NCBI GenBank assembly: GCA_015680685.1
Contig: MNCI01004895.1
Coordinates: forward strand, 154,099 to 218,098
Origin: Gnetum montanum
Taxonomy: Eukaryota; Streptophyta; Gnetopsida; Gnetales; Gnetaceae
Length of the DNA: 64,000 nt
Reading direction: 5' to 3'
The notes under the pieces are model-generated. The model had not been told where the DNA came from and searched no databases. It was given only the letters and a program-made list of their open reading frames with translations. Below are positions 11,467-22,742 of the stretch, piece by piece (position 1 is the stretch's first letter; every line of letters starts with the position of its first letter). The translations under genes and the position numbers were made by a program.

Positions 11467-12348
11467 TGATGAAGTGTCAAAGTGTTGTGTCGATAGGGCC
11501 CCATCGACATGGTGTTGCCTTGTCGACAAGGCTACATCAACATAGCATTTGCTGCATTTATGAGGCCCTGTCAATGTAGCTCCATAATAAATTCTATAAA
11601 TACATGCTCACCCACCATGTTTATAGCATGTCTTGTCATAGTTGTAGTAGAGTTCTTATAGTTTTATCATTTAAGAGTTAGAATATTTTTCTGAGTGCCC
11701 ATGGTAGGAGTTAGAAAATGTACAAGTCTTTATTAGAGCATTAATGTACTTGAGCACACTAGCGTGAGTAACAATAAAGATGAGACTTTTGATCAAACCT
11801 TGTAGCACTTGGAATAGATTAATAATTTATTTCTACATTTATAGTTTTTATTAATTACATAATTAATTAAGATAATTAATACTTTAACTAATTAACCAAT
11901 TAGGATAAATAGATTAAACACATAAGTACGACTGCTTCAATCATAACATACAATGCCAGGTAATCCTAGTAGCACTTAATGCTTGGTAATCTAGAAGTGT
12001 TGTATGTGTTCAGGATGTGTATAAAAAGTGAGATCATATGCTTATATTAGGATAGTTAGTTATTAATTAGTAATCAAATTAATTAAATTAGTTAATAAAT
12101 TAAGTTTCAACTTGTTATCAATCATAGGCAAATAAAATATAAAATAATAAAAATCATGTGCCCCAATCACACTTAACCATACAACTAAGCTTTACAAGTA
12201 TACTTGAGAGGACAATGATCATCACAATTAGATTTCACTTCCTAGAACCAGGATACTTAGGAACTTAAGGTCTACAGAATTCAACTAGATTATGCATGAA
12301 TACTTGTAATTCATATGGTTGGGCTTAGGGTATACTCATCACTCACCA
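11467..12348 (+). repeat. 5' LTR of element A
   Basis: 882 bases, TGATGAAG...CTCACCA. A TATA box (TATAAATA) lies at 11595-11602. Upstream are two palindromes: GTCGATAGGGCCCCATCGAC (11489-11508) and the perfect CCTTGTCGACAAGG (11518-11531). Both are absent from the 3' LTR. A run of TTAATTAA-like repeats lies near 11850-11890. Confidence 0.85.
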
Positions 12349-12349
12349 T

Positions 12350-12367
12350 TGGTGCTATTGCCAAGGA
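12350..12367 (+). other. Primer-binding site of element A (decayed tRNA-Asp type)
   Basis: TGGTGCTATTGCCAAGGA follows the LTR end by one base. It differs from TGGCGCCGTTGCCGGGGA, complementary to the 3' end of plant tRNA-Asp and common in Athila-lineage elements, only by C-to-T and G-to-A changes. Confidence 0.75.
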
Positions 12368-12526
12368 CCTTTAATTTATTATGTGCACTATCTAGGACTT
12401 AGTAAAAAATTATTTAACATCATTGGAACAAACCCTAAAGTCATATCATATATTAAAATAACTACAATAATTATAAGAAAGCATACTACATTTCTTGTCC
12501 TCTAATACAAGATTGTTTCTTCTCAT

Positions 12527-14420
12527 AGGAGTGATTCTTCATCCAAGTCTAATGGAGTAAATTAGGAGGTGCCCCAACAATACAAATTGATATATGCTCA
12601 TCCTGATGAGTATGTACCAAATTTTACCTTCATCCTACACCAAGATAAACAACTAGTGTGGTAAGACTTGGAGGGCAACATTGTGTTGCTACCTGATCAA
12701 TCCATTCTTACGATGCTCAACTAAATGTGACTAGGCATTCAAGAGCTTCATGCTGAATATGTTGTGCAGGATAGTGACACCAGGGACTCTCATCCCATTG
12801 ATGCACAATGCTTGAGGGACCAACAGCTAGGGTAGTTTTATGAGTCTACGAAGAGAAAGTGGTCCAATGATTCCCCATTCCTAATGTACAAAAAAATGGT
12901 GCATCACCCTTCTTTGGGGGTTTTCATACAAAGAGACTCCTCTCTTTAACTTTCGTGATGGAGGCAAAAACTAGAACTTGTAATTCAAAATTCATAATTT
13001 TGGTTTTGGCAAGAACAAATCACATAAAAAAGCGATATCTAAGGAGAAAATTCATGATAGGGATGCGAGCAAGTAGCATGATCAGAAGCAAGGCTATGAT
13101 CATCGAAGAGTGGGTGGCAAGCACTATGAGGATGCTAGTCCTTCTTCTTTTTCACCTTCATCATCATCTTCTTTTTCTTCTAGCTTTAAATGCAACTGTA
13201 GGAGACACGATGGTGATGGAGGTGACTGATAGGACTAAGATGATTGTAGGGATCATCAGGCAAGTTAAGATTTAGGGAACAGGCATTCAAGAGAGGCCCA
13301 TCTTCACAAATGAAGGGGTATCAGAGGGCATCATCAGCACCAAGATCATGGCTATGATGAACCTTTGTTTGCCACTTGAAGCATGCTAAACATTGTAGAG
13401 TTAGTGAGAATTCCAACAAGGCATGTGAAAGATAACAAGTTTAAGAGATTAGATATGAACAACATCCCCAAGTTTGAGGGGGCGATATAACTCCAATTGA
13501 CAAAACCATCTTCAGGCTTTTCACGATGCCTATGCCTTATAAAACATAGAACATAACTGACAAAAGCTTAAGTTGTATCCTAAGACACTCATCAAAGAAG
13601 AAGAAAGTTGATACTAATCCTTGGAGTCACAATCAATCTGTAGATGGAGTACAATGTTTCAATTATTCAATGACAAGTATCAAACATACTCCCAAATGCC
13701 TAATCTAAGAAGGTAGATCTAGGGATAGAAGTAAAGAACACATGAGTCTTTGGATGCTACCATGGGTAGATATTATTCCTTATTATAAGGATGCCCTAGC
13801 CATGGTTACTCTTACCAAGAAAAACTTTGCCACATCATACATGGACTTTAGTTTGAAATAAGAAGAACTCTTGGGATCTATGCGTAAGAAAGACTGTCAA
13901 AGTTATGAACCCATTAGATCCAAAGGTTGATCAAGGAGGTAGTAAAAGAAGAAGAAGAGTTAAGAAAACATGAAAGTGTAGAAGAATACAATCGAGATCC
14001 TTCCATTTGAAAGAGGGAGGTCTAATTTTGTGACAGTGAGGAGGAATCATCATCTAATAAAGGGGTTAACTAGAAAACCTTGTTAATTCAAAAATTTATA
14101 TCTAAAATTTTGGCTAAGGTAAATCAATTGTGGGATTCTATGGATAGTAGATTTGAATTTGTTCTAAAAATTGTTGAACAATCCAAAGAACAAAGTAGTG
14201 ATCATGATCGTAGAAGATGAAAGGAAGCTAAAAATGCAATCAAAGAGATAAGGGAAAGATTGTTGTATTAGAGGAAGTTGTAAAAATTGAATCAAATGAT
14301 GATGGTGGATGTGACATTTTCCAATATGAACATCCTAAGGGATATTTCCCCATCATGTCATACTTACAAGAGTTTAGGATGTATGTTCTAAATTCATTAG
14401 CAAAAAGATAAACACCCAAA
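12527..14420 (+). pseudogene. gag of element A (decayed)
   Basis: Opens with YKLIYAHPDEYVPNFTFILHQD near 12585-12645, matching B gag. A Ser-rich linker lies near 13140-13190, a gag core near 13480-13760, and a Cys/His block equivalent to CDICQYEHPKG of B near 14310-14340. There are many stops (TAG, TGA, TAA) and frameshifts. No start codon is left at the expected place. The left end is set by alignment with B. Confidence 0.65.
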
Positions 14421-15059
14421 AAATTGCTTCATCCTCAAGGAAATCCTAGGTACTTCCATTAGCAACAATAATATTATTCAAGTGGAACTCCACCATAACT
14501 ATATGAGCAGTACTAGCAATGGAAACATCCATAGTCTTGTTGGATGCCACTAACAAGGTAGTAATACCCTTATAGACAACTAGATCTAGATGGGTATTAC
14601 ATTCATTAATCCCTCTTTTCATGCAACTCTTCCAGTCATGTTTCTCCTTTCCAACATCACTACTATCCTTCTGAATACTATAAAACTCATTCTCCATAAT
14701 CCATGAGGAATACCACATTCCATCTTCATCATCCTTCTATTTTTACACCTATTCCTCCATCCTCAATGTAGCTATTGCATCCTCCATCCATGTAGGATGA
14801 ACTTCCAACCCAATCGTAGCAATGCAATGCTACCAAGGTCATCAATCTACAACAGATTTGTTAACCAAGTGGTTCAAAACCTCATGCCTATAAAATTCTA
14901 TTTTTCGGATCCAATTGCCCTACTAAGCCCTCATAGATTTAGCTAGCTGGTCACCCTACTCCTACCTCATCCTCTGCAAACCATTCCATCAATAACCCTT
15001 CGAACCAAATGTTGTCCAAGATCCATACTATTATGCTTACTCATTCCATATATGATTTG

Positions 15060-15444
15060 ATCTAAGTTGGAAACCTTTCCAAGAAATTAGCTAATTTTAG
15101 GAGTCCTCTTATCTATTTACAGATTACTAGTAATGAACCATATAAAGCTCTTCTTAATTTGGGTTATGGTGTTAACTTGATTTTCATGAGATGTATACTA
15201 TCTAGAACCTACAACATCTCAAGAAGAGAAATATCTAAGTAGAATTGGAAAAAGAATCCATTACTATTCCATTGGGATAAGTAGAAGACATTATAACCAC
15301 TATCTATGAGTGGTCTTATCCTTTCAACTTTCTAGTAATCAAGGTTGAGAACTGTAAGAGGGACTTCTCAATCATTATGGCAAGGACATGGCTAAGCATT
15401 GTTGATGCAAGAATGGACATCAAAGATCTTTCCTTGAAAATTTC
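15060..15444 (+). pseudogene. Protease of element A (decayed, active site lost)
   Basis: The equivalent of the active site reads LLNLGYGVNLIF near 15150-15185, so the catalytic Asp and the second Ser are both replaced. The block ends at GATCTTTCCTTGAAAATTTC (15425-15444), which matches the end of protease in B and E. The sequence then switches to minus-strand element C. Confidence 0.62.
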
Positions 15445-15514
15445 CTTCTCACCTAGGGCTTGTATGAGAAGAGCCAACAACCTTTGGTCTATGATGTCAA
15501 CAGGGTTATGAAGA

Positions 15515-16808
15515 CCTTTTCCATGCATTTTTTTTGAATTTTTGCACTTTTTTGGAAAAAAATTTCTTTCAATGTTGTACTCGTGCTCATGCACTTGCAT
15601 TTGTGTCATGTACTGTGTATTGTATTGTGCATGGAAACTGCTTAGAAAATCATAGTGTATAATAGTGTATCAAGAGCTTTGGGTGAGTAGGATACAATGT
15701 ATCCAGGGATGTAATTGAATAGGATAAGGGGGCATGATGGGGAATAGGGAATGTATCAGGAGTCAGGAATGTACTTATGAATGGATTGATTAACCCAGTT
15801 GCATGCATCAGGAAGAATATGATACCTTGTCATCATGATGAAGTGCATCTGTGCACGAATGCCTCAAGCATGTCATCCTACAAACACAACTCCAAGGGGA
15901 CAAGAAAACCACAAATGATTCAGTTAGCTAAACACTTTAAACTTGAATGTAGACAACGGAATGGAGTCATCATGTGGAGTTTCAAGGCAAGGAGAATCAT
16001 GAATAGTTTCCATTTCATCAGGGGTCCATGTGACAAGTTATGGAGTAGGTCTTTGGTGAGCACATACAGCCAATCGCAGTAGCATATCATTTTGAATAAT
16101 TCCTGGTTGTTGATGATGTTGCTAGTTTATAGTCTTAGCAGACTGTTGTGAATTAATTTCACATCATAACCCTTTATACGTCACCTGTTTAGCATCGTAG
16201 TAGATGGTGTAGTGCTAGTTTATAGTCATGGTAGACTGTGAAGAGGCAAACTAGTTTATAGTCTTAGTGGACTCTACATGCCAGTTTTACGTCATGGCGG
16301 ACATATGTGGTAGTTTAGAGTCATACTGGACAAAGCTCCATGGTATTGATTTTGAGTCATGATTCCAGGACTTCTCTATGGTATCAGTTTTAAGTCATGA
16401 TGCCAGGACTATTCTATGCTAGTTTATAATCATAGCAGACTGATGCTTACCTTGCTTGTGTAATGTGTGATGGTGCATGCATGGTCATGCTACATGCCTA
16501 TGAGATCCTACAAAAATCAACTAGGAAGAAAAAAACATCAAGTGACACCTGTTGTACATAGAGTTAGAATGTATCAATGAAAGAAAAGCAATGCAAAAAG
16601 TGATAGTTTTAGACTGTTCTGGGCCATATGCTAGTTTAAGGCCTTTTCAGGCCATGTGTTTCTGTAGTTTTATGTTTTTCAAATGCACTATGTGAACTAA
16701 GTTGACGAATATGTTAACAAAGAAAAATGCGTAATCTAAGTGAGTGGCCAAAATGTAAATGTAAAGGCTAGTAGGATGTAAACAAAAGTCAAAAATGCAT
16801 GGAAAAGG
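15515..16808. repeat. 1.3-kb segment bounded by an 18-bp perfect inverted repeat
   Basis: CCTTTTCCATGCATTTTT occurs at 15515-15532 and, inverted, at 16791-16808. The segment holds the degenerate repeat array at 16121-16441. It interrupts the downstream protease region of C. No duplicated flanking bases were seen. It could be a foldback insertion, part of an inversion, or chance in AT-rich DNA, though 18 perfect bases make chance unlikely. Confidence 0.6.
16121..16441 (-). repeat. Degenerate array coding for S-A/T-K/M-T-I-N-W-H units
   Basis: Eight related units start at 16121, 16214, 16250, 16280, 16309, 16342, 16380 and 16418 (plus-strand core GCTAGTTTATAGTCTTAGCAGAC). On the minus strand, the units between 16441 and 16214 fall in one frame and encode variants such as SAMT-NWH, STKTIN-, and STMTIN-. 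The Trp codon is TGG once and TAG in most units. Two units of the same kind (AKMLNWH) lie in C at 18022-18070. Confidence 0.65.
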
Positions 16809-17049
16809 GTAGGGAGGCATCTGCATTTTTGGCCAAGGGAAGGTCTTGTTCATGTAGTTGCTTCCTAACCAGGCATGGATTAGGGAGCATGCAAGGTTTA
16901 GGATCCTCTGGGGGGTTGTCAGCTTCAACCACTCATTCAAGTGTCTTGGCCTTAAGTGTTGCATTGGTTGTTATAGGTGTACCACCAAGAAACTCTTCTT
17001 CTAAAACTTTTGCCATGTCTATGTTGTGAATAGTTAAAGAGGAAGCGTT

Positions 17050-17386
17050 ATCACCATGGATGATAACTTGACCACCTTCCTATGGAAGGTAGATTTCTTG
17101 GTGGATGGGAGAGGAGTTGGCCCTTAGTTGAGCTAGCCAAGGCCTACCTAGAATCATCTTGAAACTTGGCATCTCCTCTATGACAGTGAAATTTGCGCAA
17201 GTGGGGAATTTCTCTCCCACTAAAAAGGTTAAGTTGATTGTACCCTTGACTATGACACATGATCCATTGAAGGATTTTAGACATGTGATTTTGGTTTGCC
17301 TGATTTCATTCGCCAGGCCTAGCTTGTCGATGATAGAGTACAAGACTACATTCGTTGCTGCACCATCGTCAACATGCACTTTGTGA
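17050..17386 (-). pseudogene. Protease of element C
   Basis: A 99-residue open frame begins MHVDDGAATNVV, the active-site region shared with element D (VDDGAATN), and carries FTVIEEMPSFKMILGRPWLAQL, the usual end block of plant gypsy proteases (I-L-G-R-x-W-L). The start shown is an internal Met in what was a continuous gag-pol frame. Downstream the frame continues with GDNASSLTIHNIDMAKVLEEEF and reaches 16809 without meeting RT. Confidence 0.7.
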
Positions 17387-18021
17387 ATGGTGCACTGCCC
17401 AACATGAATGCTAATGGATAGTGGAGCTATAGTGACTTCCCCTTATTTGGGGTTGACTTTAATTGCATCATCACTAAAGGCTAAGGTTGTTGAACCCAAT
17501 TCTTGTGGTGTGGGAGGCAACATTGTTGCACGGATGGATGCCCCATTTGCAAGGATGTCCTCCATAACATGAATGGAGGCTAAGACTTGGGCCAATGCTT
17601 GGCAGTGAGTAGGTGAGGTCCTAACTAGGTCGTATAAGCTAAATGTTTTCTTCTTTTTCTTGAGCGTTTACTTTACCTGGGTTAGTGCAGCTACAAACCT
17701 TGTCATTAGCCATTGTGTTGGCTTTGACTTCCTCCATGAAGTTTGAGAGATAGACCTCACGAGAGGGGAACTTAGGCTTTGTTTGCTTGGGGGTAGGGGT
17801 CCTAGTATTCAATTTTTATTTGCTGGTTGTGGCCCTTGCTTCAACCATGGGGGTTGCGAGGTGCTCATTTATCCTCTTGCATTCCCATTTGGTGGGTCTA
17901 CCCAGGCTACTAGTGGGGTTGAGATGTTGCCCACTATTGGGCTTCGAGTAGGTGAGGGGCCATCACATTATCGCACCTTTATGAAGAAAGGTTGCTTAGT
18001 GGTTTTTGTGACTGCATCATG

Positions 18022-20400
18022 CTAGTTTAACATCTTAGCAAATGAGTCGTGCCAGTTTAACATCTTAGCGGATAATTGTTGTGGTACCTTGACTACAAAG
18101 GGTGTTGTGGGTGAATGGGGTGGCACCTTGATAACAAAGGGATGCCTCTTGTTTATGGAGGCTGAGGGAATCCTTGCCTTGCTGCTAGGCACAAGGATCA
18201 TGAAGGGTTGTTGCACAGGTTTGGACTTTCCATCTATGCTAATCAAATTTATGACATAGGAGGCATCGTCTATGTTGGATTGACTTGTCGTGTCAATCAC
18301 AAGTTGGCCTTGTTTTATCATTTCCTACAGGTCATCTTGCAAGGCATGAGAGTTGTCTATATTATGACCAACCATTTGATGGTAATGATAGTATTGGTCC
18401 AATTTAAAATTTTGTGGGACTGGGGGCTCATTTGGTACTACTAAGGTGGGGTTCATTAGTAGCTCCGAGTACCGATCATGTTTTTGGCGAGTAATCTCCG
18501 ATACGGGTTTGTGTTGGATTTTCCTGACTTTCAAGAGTTGCTCAAATAGTTGAGAGGGTTGCATCAGTAGTGGTGTGTACTTTGAGCGATCCTTGCACTG
18601 AAAGTTGGACTTTGGAGTGGCCCCTACCGATGTAGGTGAGTTGGTGCCAAAGTTGGCAACTTTGTTAGCTGGGGCTTTAGGTTGCTTAGCTATTGGGTCC
18701 CAGTTGGTTGCTTTTGTAATTATGGCCACCATTGCTACTATTTTTTTTCCTTACAAGAATGTTGATTTTTGTAGGCCACATAAGCTGGGTCATTGCTTGA
18801 TTATGCTACCTCCTCTATGCTTTTGACTTGTGCAAATTCTTGACTCAAAGTACGAGCACTCAAATAATAGAGTTTTGACTTAACAAAGTCATTCACAGTG
18901 GCTTTAAAAATGGTGAGAAAGTATGTCTCAAGTATGGGCTCGTGGAGTTCATTTAGGACTGCACTCCATCTTTGGATGAATTTTTGCACTGGCTCTAAAG
19001 GAGCTTGTTTAATCTGAATCAAGCTATCCATAGTGGCTTCAGGTTTTAGATTGTATTTAAAATAGGTAACGAACTAATGTAACAAATCCTCCAGAGAGAA
19101 TATGGAGTTATAGGGTAAGGCACGGTACCAGTTTAAGGCTTTTCCTATTCAGGACATAGCAAAAACTCGTAGAATTGCATGAGGCCAAGCCTGAAGCAGG
19201 AGACATTCTATTCAAAATGTTACTAGGTTGGTGTTTGGATCTCCCTCTCCATTGTACTTTTTTAGTTGAGGTAATGAGATTTCCTTTGGCAAGGTTAATG
19301 GTGGAACTGAAGGGTGGATTGGGTCATCTTGGTAGAAATCCAACACCTTGATTTCCTCAGTGTTTGCGATTTTAAGGTGCTTTACCTCCTTAGTCAACAT
19401 GTGCATCATTTTCTTTGCGTCTACCCACTCTTGGGTGGTAGGCAGGCTAGTCAATTGAATGGATTGTTATTGATAGTAGTTTGATTGTTGTATCGTTTGT
19501 GGAAAGGGAGCTTGTTGGATTGTCGGTTGTTGTTGTCGTGGAACAACATTTAGAGATGGGATCGTAGGGTGTGGTACGTTGTAGTAAGTTGGTTGGTAGT
19601 ATTGAACAGCTGGTGAAGCCCACTACCTAACCATAGGTTGTGAGGTAATCTCCTAAACATGTTGTGCTAAAGTAGTTAGAGGTGCCCTATGGGTTTGTAC
19701 CTATGGTATGTAATGAGTGGACATGGAAACTGGTACTTCTTGTTCAGAAGCTAGTCCTCGAGTGTATGCAGATGAAGGAGGAAGCATAGTTTCTCCCAAG
19801 AAAGGTTGAAATAATGGGTTTGTATAGGCATGAGAACTAACGGTATGGTATGAATCCCCATGCTTAGATTGGGTGGCAAAGTCATCTTCCTCATCTCCAT
19901 TCTGAGGCTCTATCGGAGGTGGCTGTAAGGCTTGACTCCTTACCATGAGAAGCTAAGATATGAGTTGATGATGGGGCTCAAAAAGGGGGATTATGTCAAA
20001 TGTTGAGGGAATGGACTCATGACCTCCCTTGTAAATGAGCTCATAGTTTTGTTTTTCCTCTATTTCCATGCGATCGATAGGTAATTTAACTTGGATCTTG
20101 ACACAGATGAAGTTATACTGGTCAGGTGTGAGGATTGCATAAGTAGGGTTGATCTAGGAAGATTCCATGATAGCATGTATAAGCTGATGGCGTGTGCAGC
20201 ATGAGTAACTCATGGCATGCACAAGCTCAGCATGTGTGATAGGGTCAGCGTGAGCAAGCTCAGCATGCATAAGCTCAACATGTGTGACAAGGTCAATGTG
20301 AGCAAGCTCAACATGTGTGATAGGGTCAACGTGAGCAAGCTCAGCATGCATGACAGGGTCACTATGAGCAAGCTTAGCATGTGCAAGCTGATTTGAGTTT
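18022..20400 (-). pseudogene. gag of element C (partly open)
   Basis: Longest open pieces: 18732-18325 (135 residues, with DQYYHYHQMVGHNIDNSHALQDDL, a Tat-type knuckle whose Cys residues are changed), 19031-18801 (gag core, PLEPVQKFIQRWSAVLNELHEP), 19454-19212 (FYQDDPIHPSVPPLTLPKEISLPQLKKYNGEGDP) and 19946-19701. They align in order with element D. It is separated by TAG/TAA stops. A linker with KVPPHSPTTPF and AKMLNWH repeats precedes protease. Confidence 0.7.
20190..20377 (-). repeat. In-frame 33-bp repeats in the N-terminal gag region of C
   Basis: Units start at 20231, 20279, 20312 and 20345 (spacing 48, 33, 33). On the minus strand they encode an 11-residue unit, H-A/V-E-L-A-H-x-D-x-I/V-T, inside an open frame at 20351-20154. 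One spacing is longer by 15 bases (five codons), so the frame is kept. Confidence 0.75.
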
Positions 20401-20528
20401 CAACGTTTGGCAGCATTAGTTGGGTTTTAGTTTCAGTGTTTGGCTTGCGTAGCATTTGAACAAATCTACGTAGTGTTTGAATAGGTAGCATGATTAAAAT
20501 TTCAACAAGATGATAAACAAGGTAGGCC

Positions 20529-20543
20529 CTCCTTCTAGCACCA
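20529..20543 (-). other. Primer-binding site of element C
   Basis: Minus strand TGGTGCTAGAAGGAG followed by GGCC. It matches element D (3765-3751) and lies directly inside the LTR. Confidence 0.65.
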
Positions 20544-20550
20544 ATTTATC

Positions 20551-22239
20551 TACCGTCCGAAATCGTCAACATAAGGTTGGAGGAAAAACGAACACCGAAA
20601 TATCTCCGGAGAGATACAACTAACCCTGCCTTCGCATGAGGGCAAGCTAGAAAAATGAAGGCAGAGTGCCTTGGATGGTCTACACGCAAATCAACCAAGG
20701 ACTTCCCCAAGCACACGCTATGCCCTGCACTAGGGTTATTGGCGCGAAATGTAAAATGAAGAGCATAATGCAACGAGACGTAATCGTGAATATAGTGTGT
20801 AAACATAAATAGAAGGTATGCAGAAATGTGCAATAAACCAGAATAATGCAAACAATGAACCAGAATAGTACAATGGAAGGCAAAAATGAAACTGTTTTCT
20901 ATTAATTAACAAGATGTACACCGGTCAAAATGTAGTTGCGTGTCTAAATTGCAAATCAGACATTAAGCTCTGATGTGAGGTGTTTGCAGGTGCTAGGGAT
21001 CACGTGCATCCAGGCTCAGGATTGCTAGTTTTATTTCTTCAAAATTGCCAACAACCATTTATGTTAATGAATAGGGCATTTCTGCATTTTGCTAGGCTCG
21101 GGAGTAGGATTTGTGAATGAGGCCAATGGCTATGAGATGAGAGAAAACTAGATCATGTGACAGGTGTTCTATGTACAGCTGTGTGAACTGGACATATGTA
21201 GGTAGACTACATTCTAGACTGGATACAGTGTATCTTATAATTTGTATTGATTTACATTACACTCATGCATACAATTTGAAGTGTAAGTGCTTGACAAGCT
21301 TACAAATGTTGCAAATTTACAATAAAATGATAGTGTACAACAAGAGATCTTGATTCTGGCTCACTTGGAACTTCCCAATCCATGAACTAGCTAGTGCAAG
21401 GTGATCACATGAGTGGCCCTATGGCTATTTGAGATGTTTTTGCTTCATCAAGGCTACCAGTGTGAGTTGAACTTGTCCTAGTATGTCCTCAGTGTATGTC
21501 TAAAGTGCTTTTATTTGGGCTCATGCTACCAGCGTGAGTTGGGCATGACCTCAGCTTGACCTTGGCATGAGCAAGTTGGGATGGTACATTTCACACCAAA
21601 TCTTGATCTTTGAGACCTGTCTTTCAAGTGTAACTACTGCTTAACCTTAGTGATGACCTGCATGCTGAATCTGAGCCTGTTTGTGCCTTGATCCAGGTCA
21701 TTTTGGCAACTCAAGTTGGACTCATGCTAACAGCATGAGCTGGGCGTGACTCCAGCGTGACCTCACTATGAGTGCTGAAAATGGTGTATTTTTGGGCTAG
21801 AAATCAAAATTCTGAGGGCTGGGACCTAGAGAAATCATTAGTGGACCTTGAGGGGGCCTTGTACCCTTGAAATCAGGCTATTTTAACACTGTTTTAGGGT
21901 TTTTTTCAGGTAGTTACGCTAGACTCACGCTGCCAGTGTGACCTGGGCATGAGCAATGAAAATGAATGTTTTTGGAGCTAAAATTTGAAGTTCTGGAGGT
22001 TGAAACTTAGAGAAATCATTAATGGACCTTGAGGGTGAGTTGTACCCTCAAAATCAGACCATTTTGACACTATTTTGGGGCTGTTTTGGGGTTTTTTTGA
22101 GGTGCTCACGTTGTACTCACACTGCTAGCGTGACCTCAGCATGAGTTCATGCCTTGACAAAATTTTTGTTCCCCAAAAGCACAAACAACTTCAAGTTGTT
22201 CTCATTTTGAAGTGTTAGGCTGAAATTTGGGGTGTTTCA
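20551..22239 (-). repeat. 5' LTR of element C with ~200-bp internal repeats
   Basis: The outer terminus is TGAAACACCCC at 22239 (minus strand). The inner end is near 20551 beside the primer-binding site. The outer third holds about four tandem units marked by CTCATGCTAACAGC-like blocks at 21519, 21720, 21923 and 22115. Units 2 and 3 share a long body (AGAGAAATCATTARTGGACC). The right end joins A's RNase H directly. Confidence 0.7.
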
Positions 22240-22650
22240 GATGACAAGAAATGTCCATATTACATCCACTACGTAAGTCGAAGCATTGTGGATACATAGT
22301 TGAATTACACCATAATGGAGAAAGAACTAATGGTGATGATGTATGCTCTATAGAAGTTCAAGAACTATGTGCTTGAATACAAAGTGTTTGTGCAAACTAA
22401 CCATAGTGCCATTTTTTACGTATGAACAAGCCAATGGTAAGACCCCATGTCATATGATGGCTTGTGATCTTGCATGAGTTCAATCTTACAATGGTAGATT
22501 AAAAAGAGAAACAGAATGTGGCCACTAATCATATCTCTCGGTTACAATGGCATAACAAAGAGGAAGAGAGCCCACTCTCTTACCAATTTCCTAATGAACT
22601 TCTATGTGCTAATGCAATAAATGAACATGTACCCATAGAACCAAAATGAT
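22240..22650 (+). pseudogene. RNase H of element A (5'-truncated)
   Basis: Starts inside the domain with DDKKCPYYIHYVSRSIV, then LNYTIMEKELMVMMYAL and YKVFVQTNHSAI, parallel to element B (35220-35400) and E. The catalytic start of the domain was lost with RT. Stops: TAG for Glu/Gln positions and others. Confidence 0.65.
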
Positions 22651-22742
22651 ATGATGGCATGTTTACTTATCTTCTTTTCCAAGAGATGCCATAATATTTG
22701 GACTATAAGAAAAAATAATAGTTTCTTCATTAGGCCAAATGC

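Larger units (their letters stand above)
15445..22239 (-). mobile_element. Element C: Tat-like Ty3/gypsy element lacking pol and 3' LTR, antisense in A
   Basis: Right to left: 5' LTR (22239-20551), primer-binding site (20543-20529), leader with in-frame 33-bp repeats, gag and protease (to about 17050), then a repeat-bearing stretch to 15445. RT, RNase H, integrase and a 3' LTR are not found. Element A at the same time lacks RT and the ends around it. The right junction with A is a clean LTR terminus (CACCC...CA, plus-strand TGTTTCA, then A's RNase H), while the left junction is internal sequence. One deletion after insertion explains both. Confidence 0.72.

Noticed and set aside
16121-16441. 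CRISPR-like array
   Set aside because: Units are degenerate, spacers are not unique sequences of constant length, the host is a plant, and the repeats follow a protein reading frame.
20546-20921. Minus-strand frames (60-100 codons) in C's LTR
   Set aside because: They fall in LTR DNA outside the primer-binding site, are hydrophobic and Tyr-rich, and are not shared with D's LTR.
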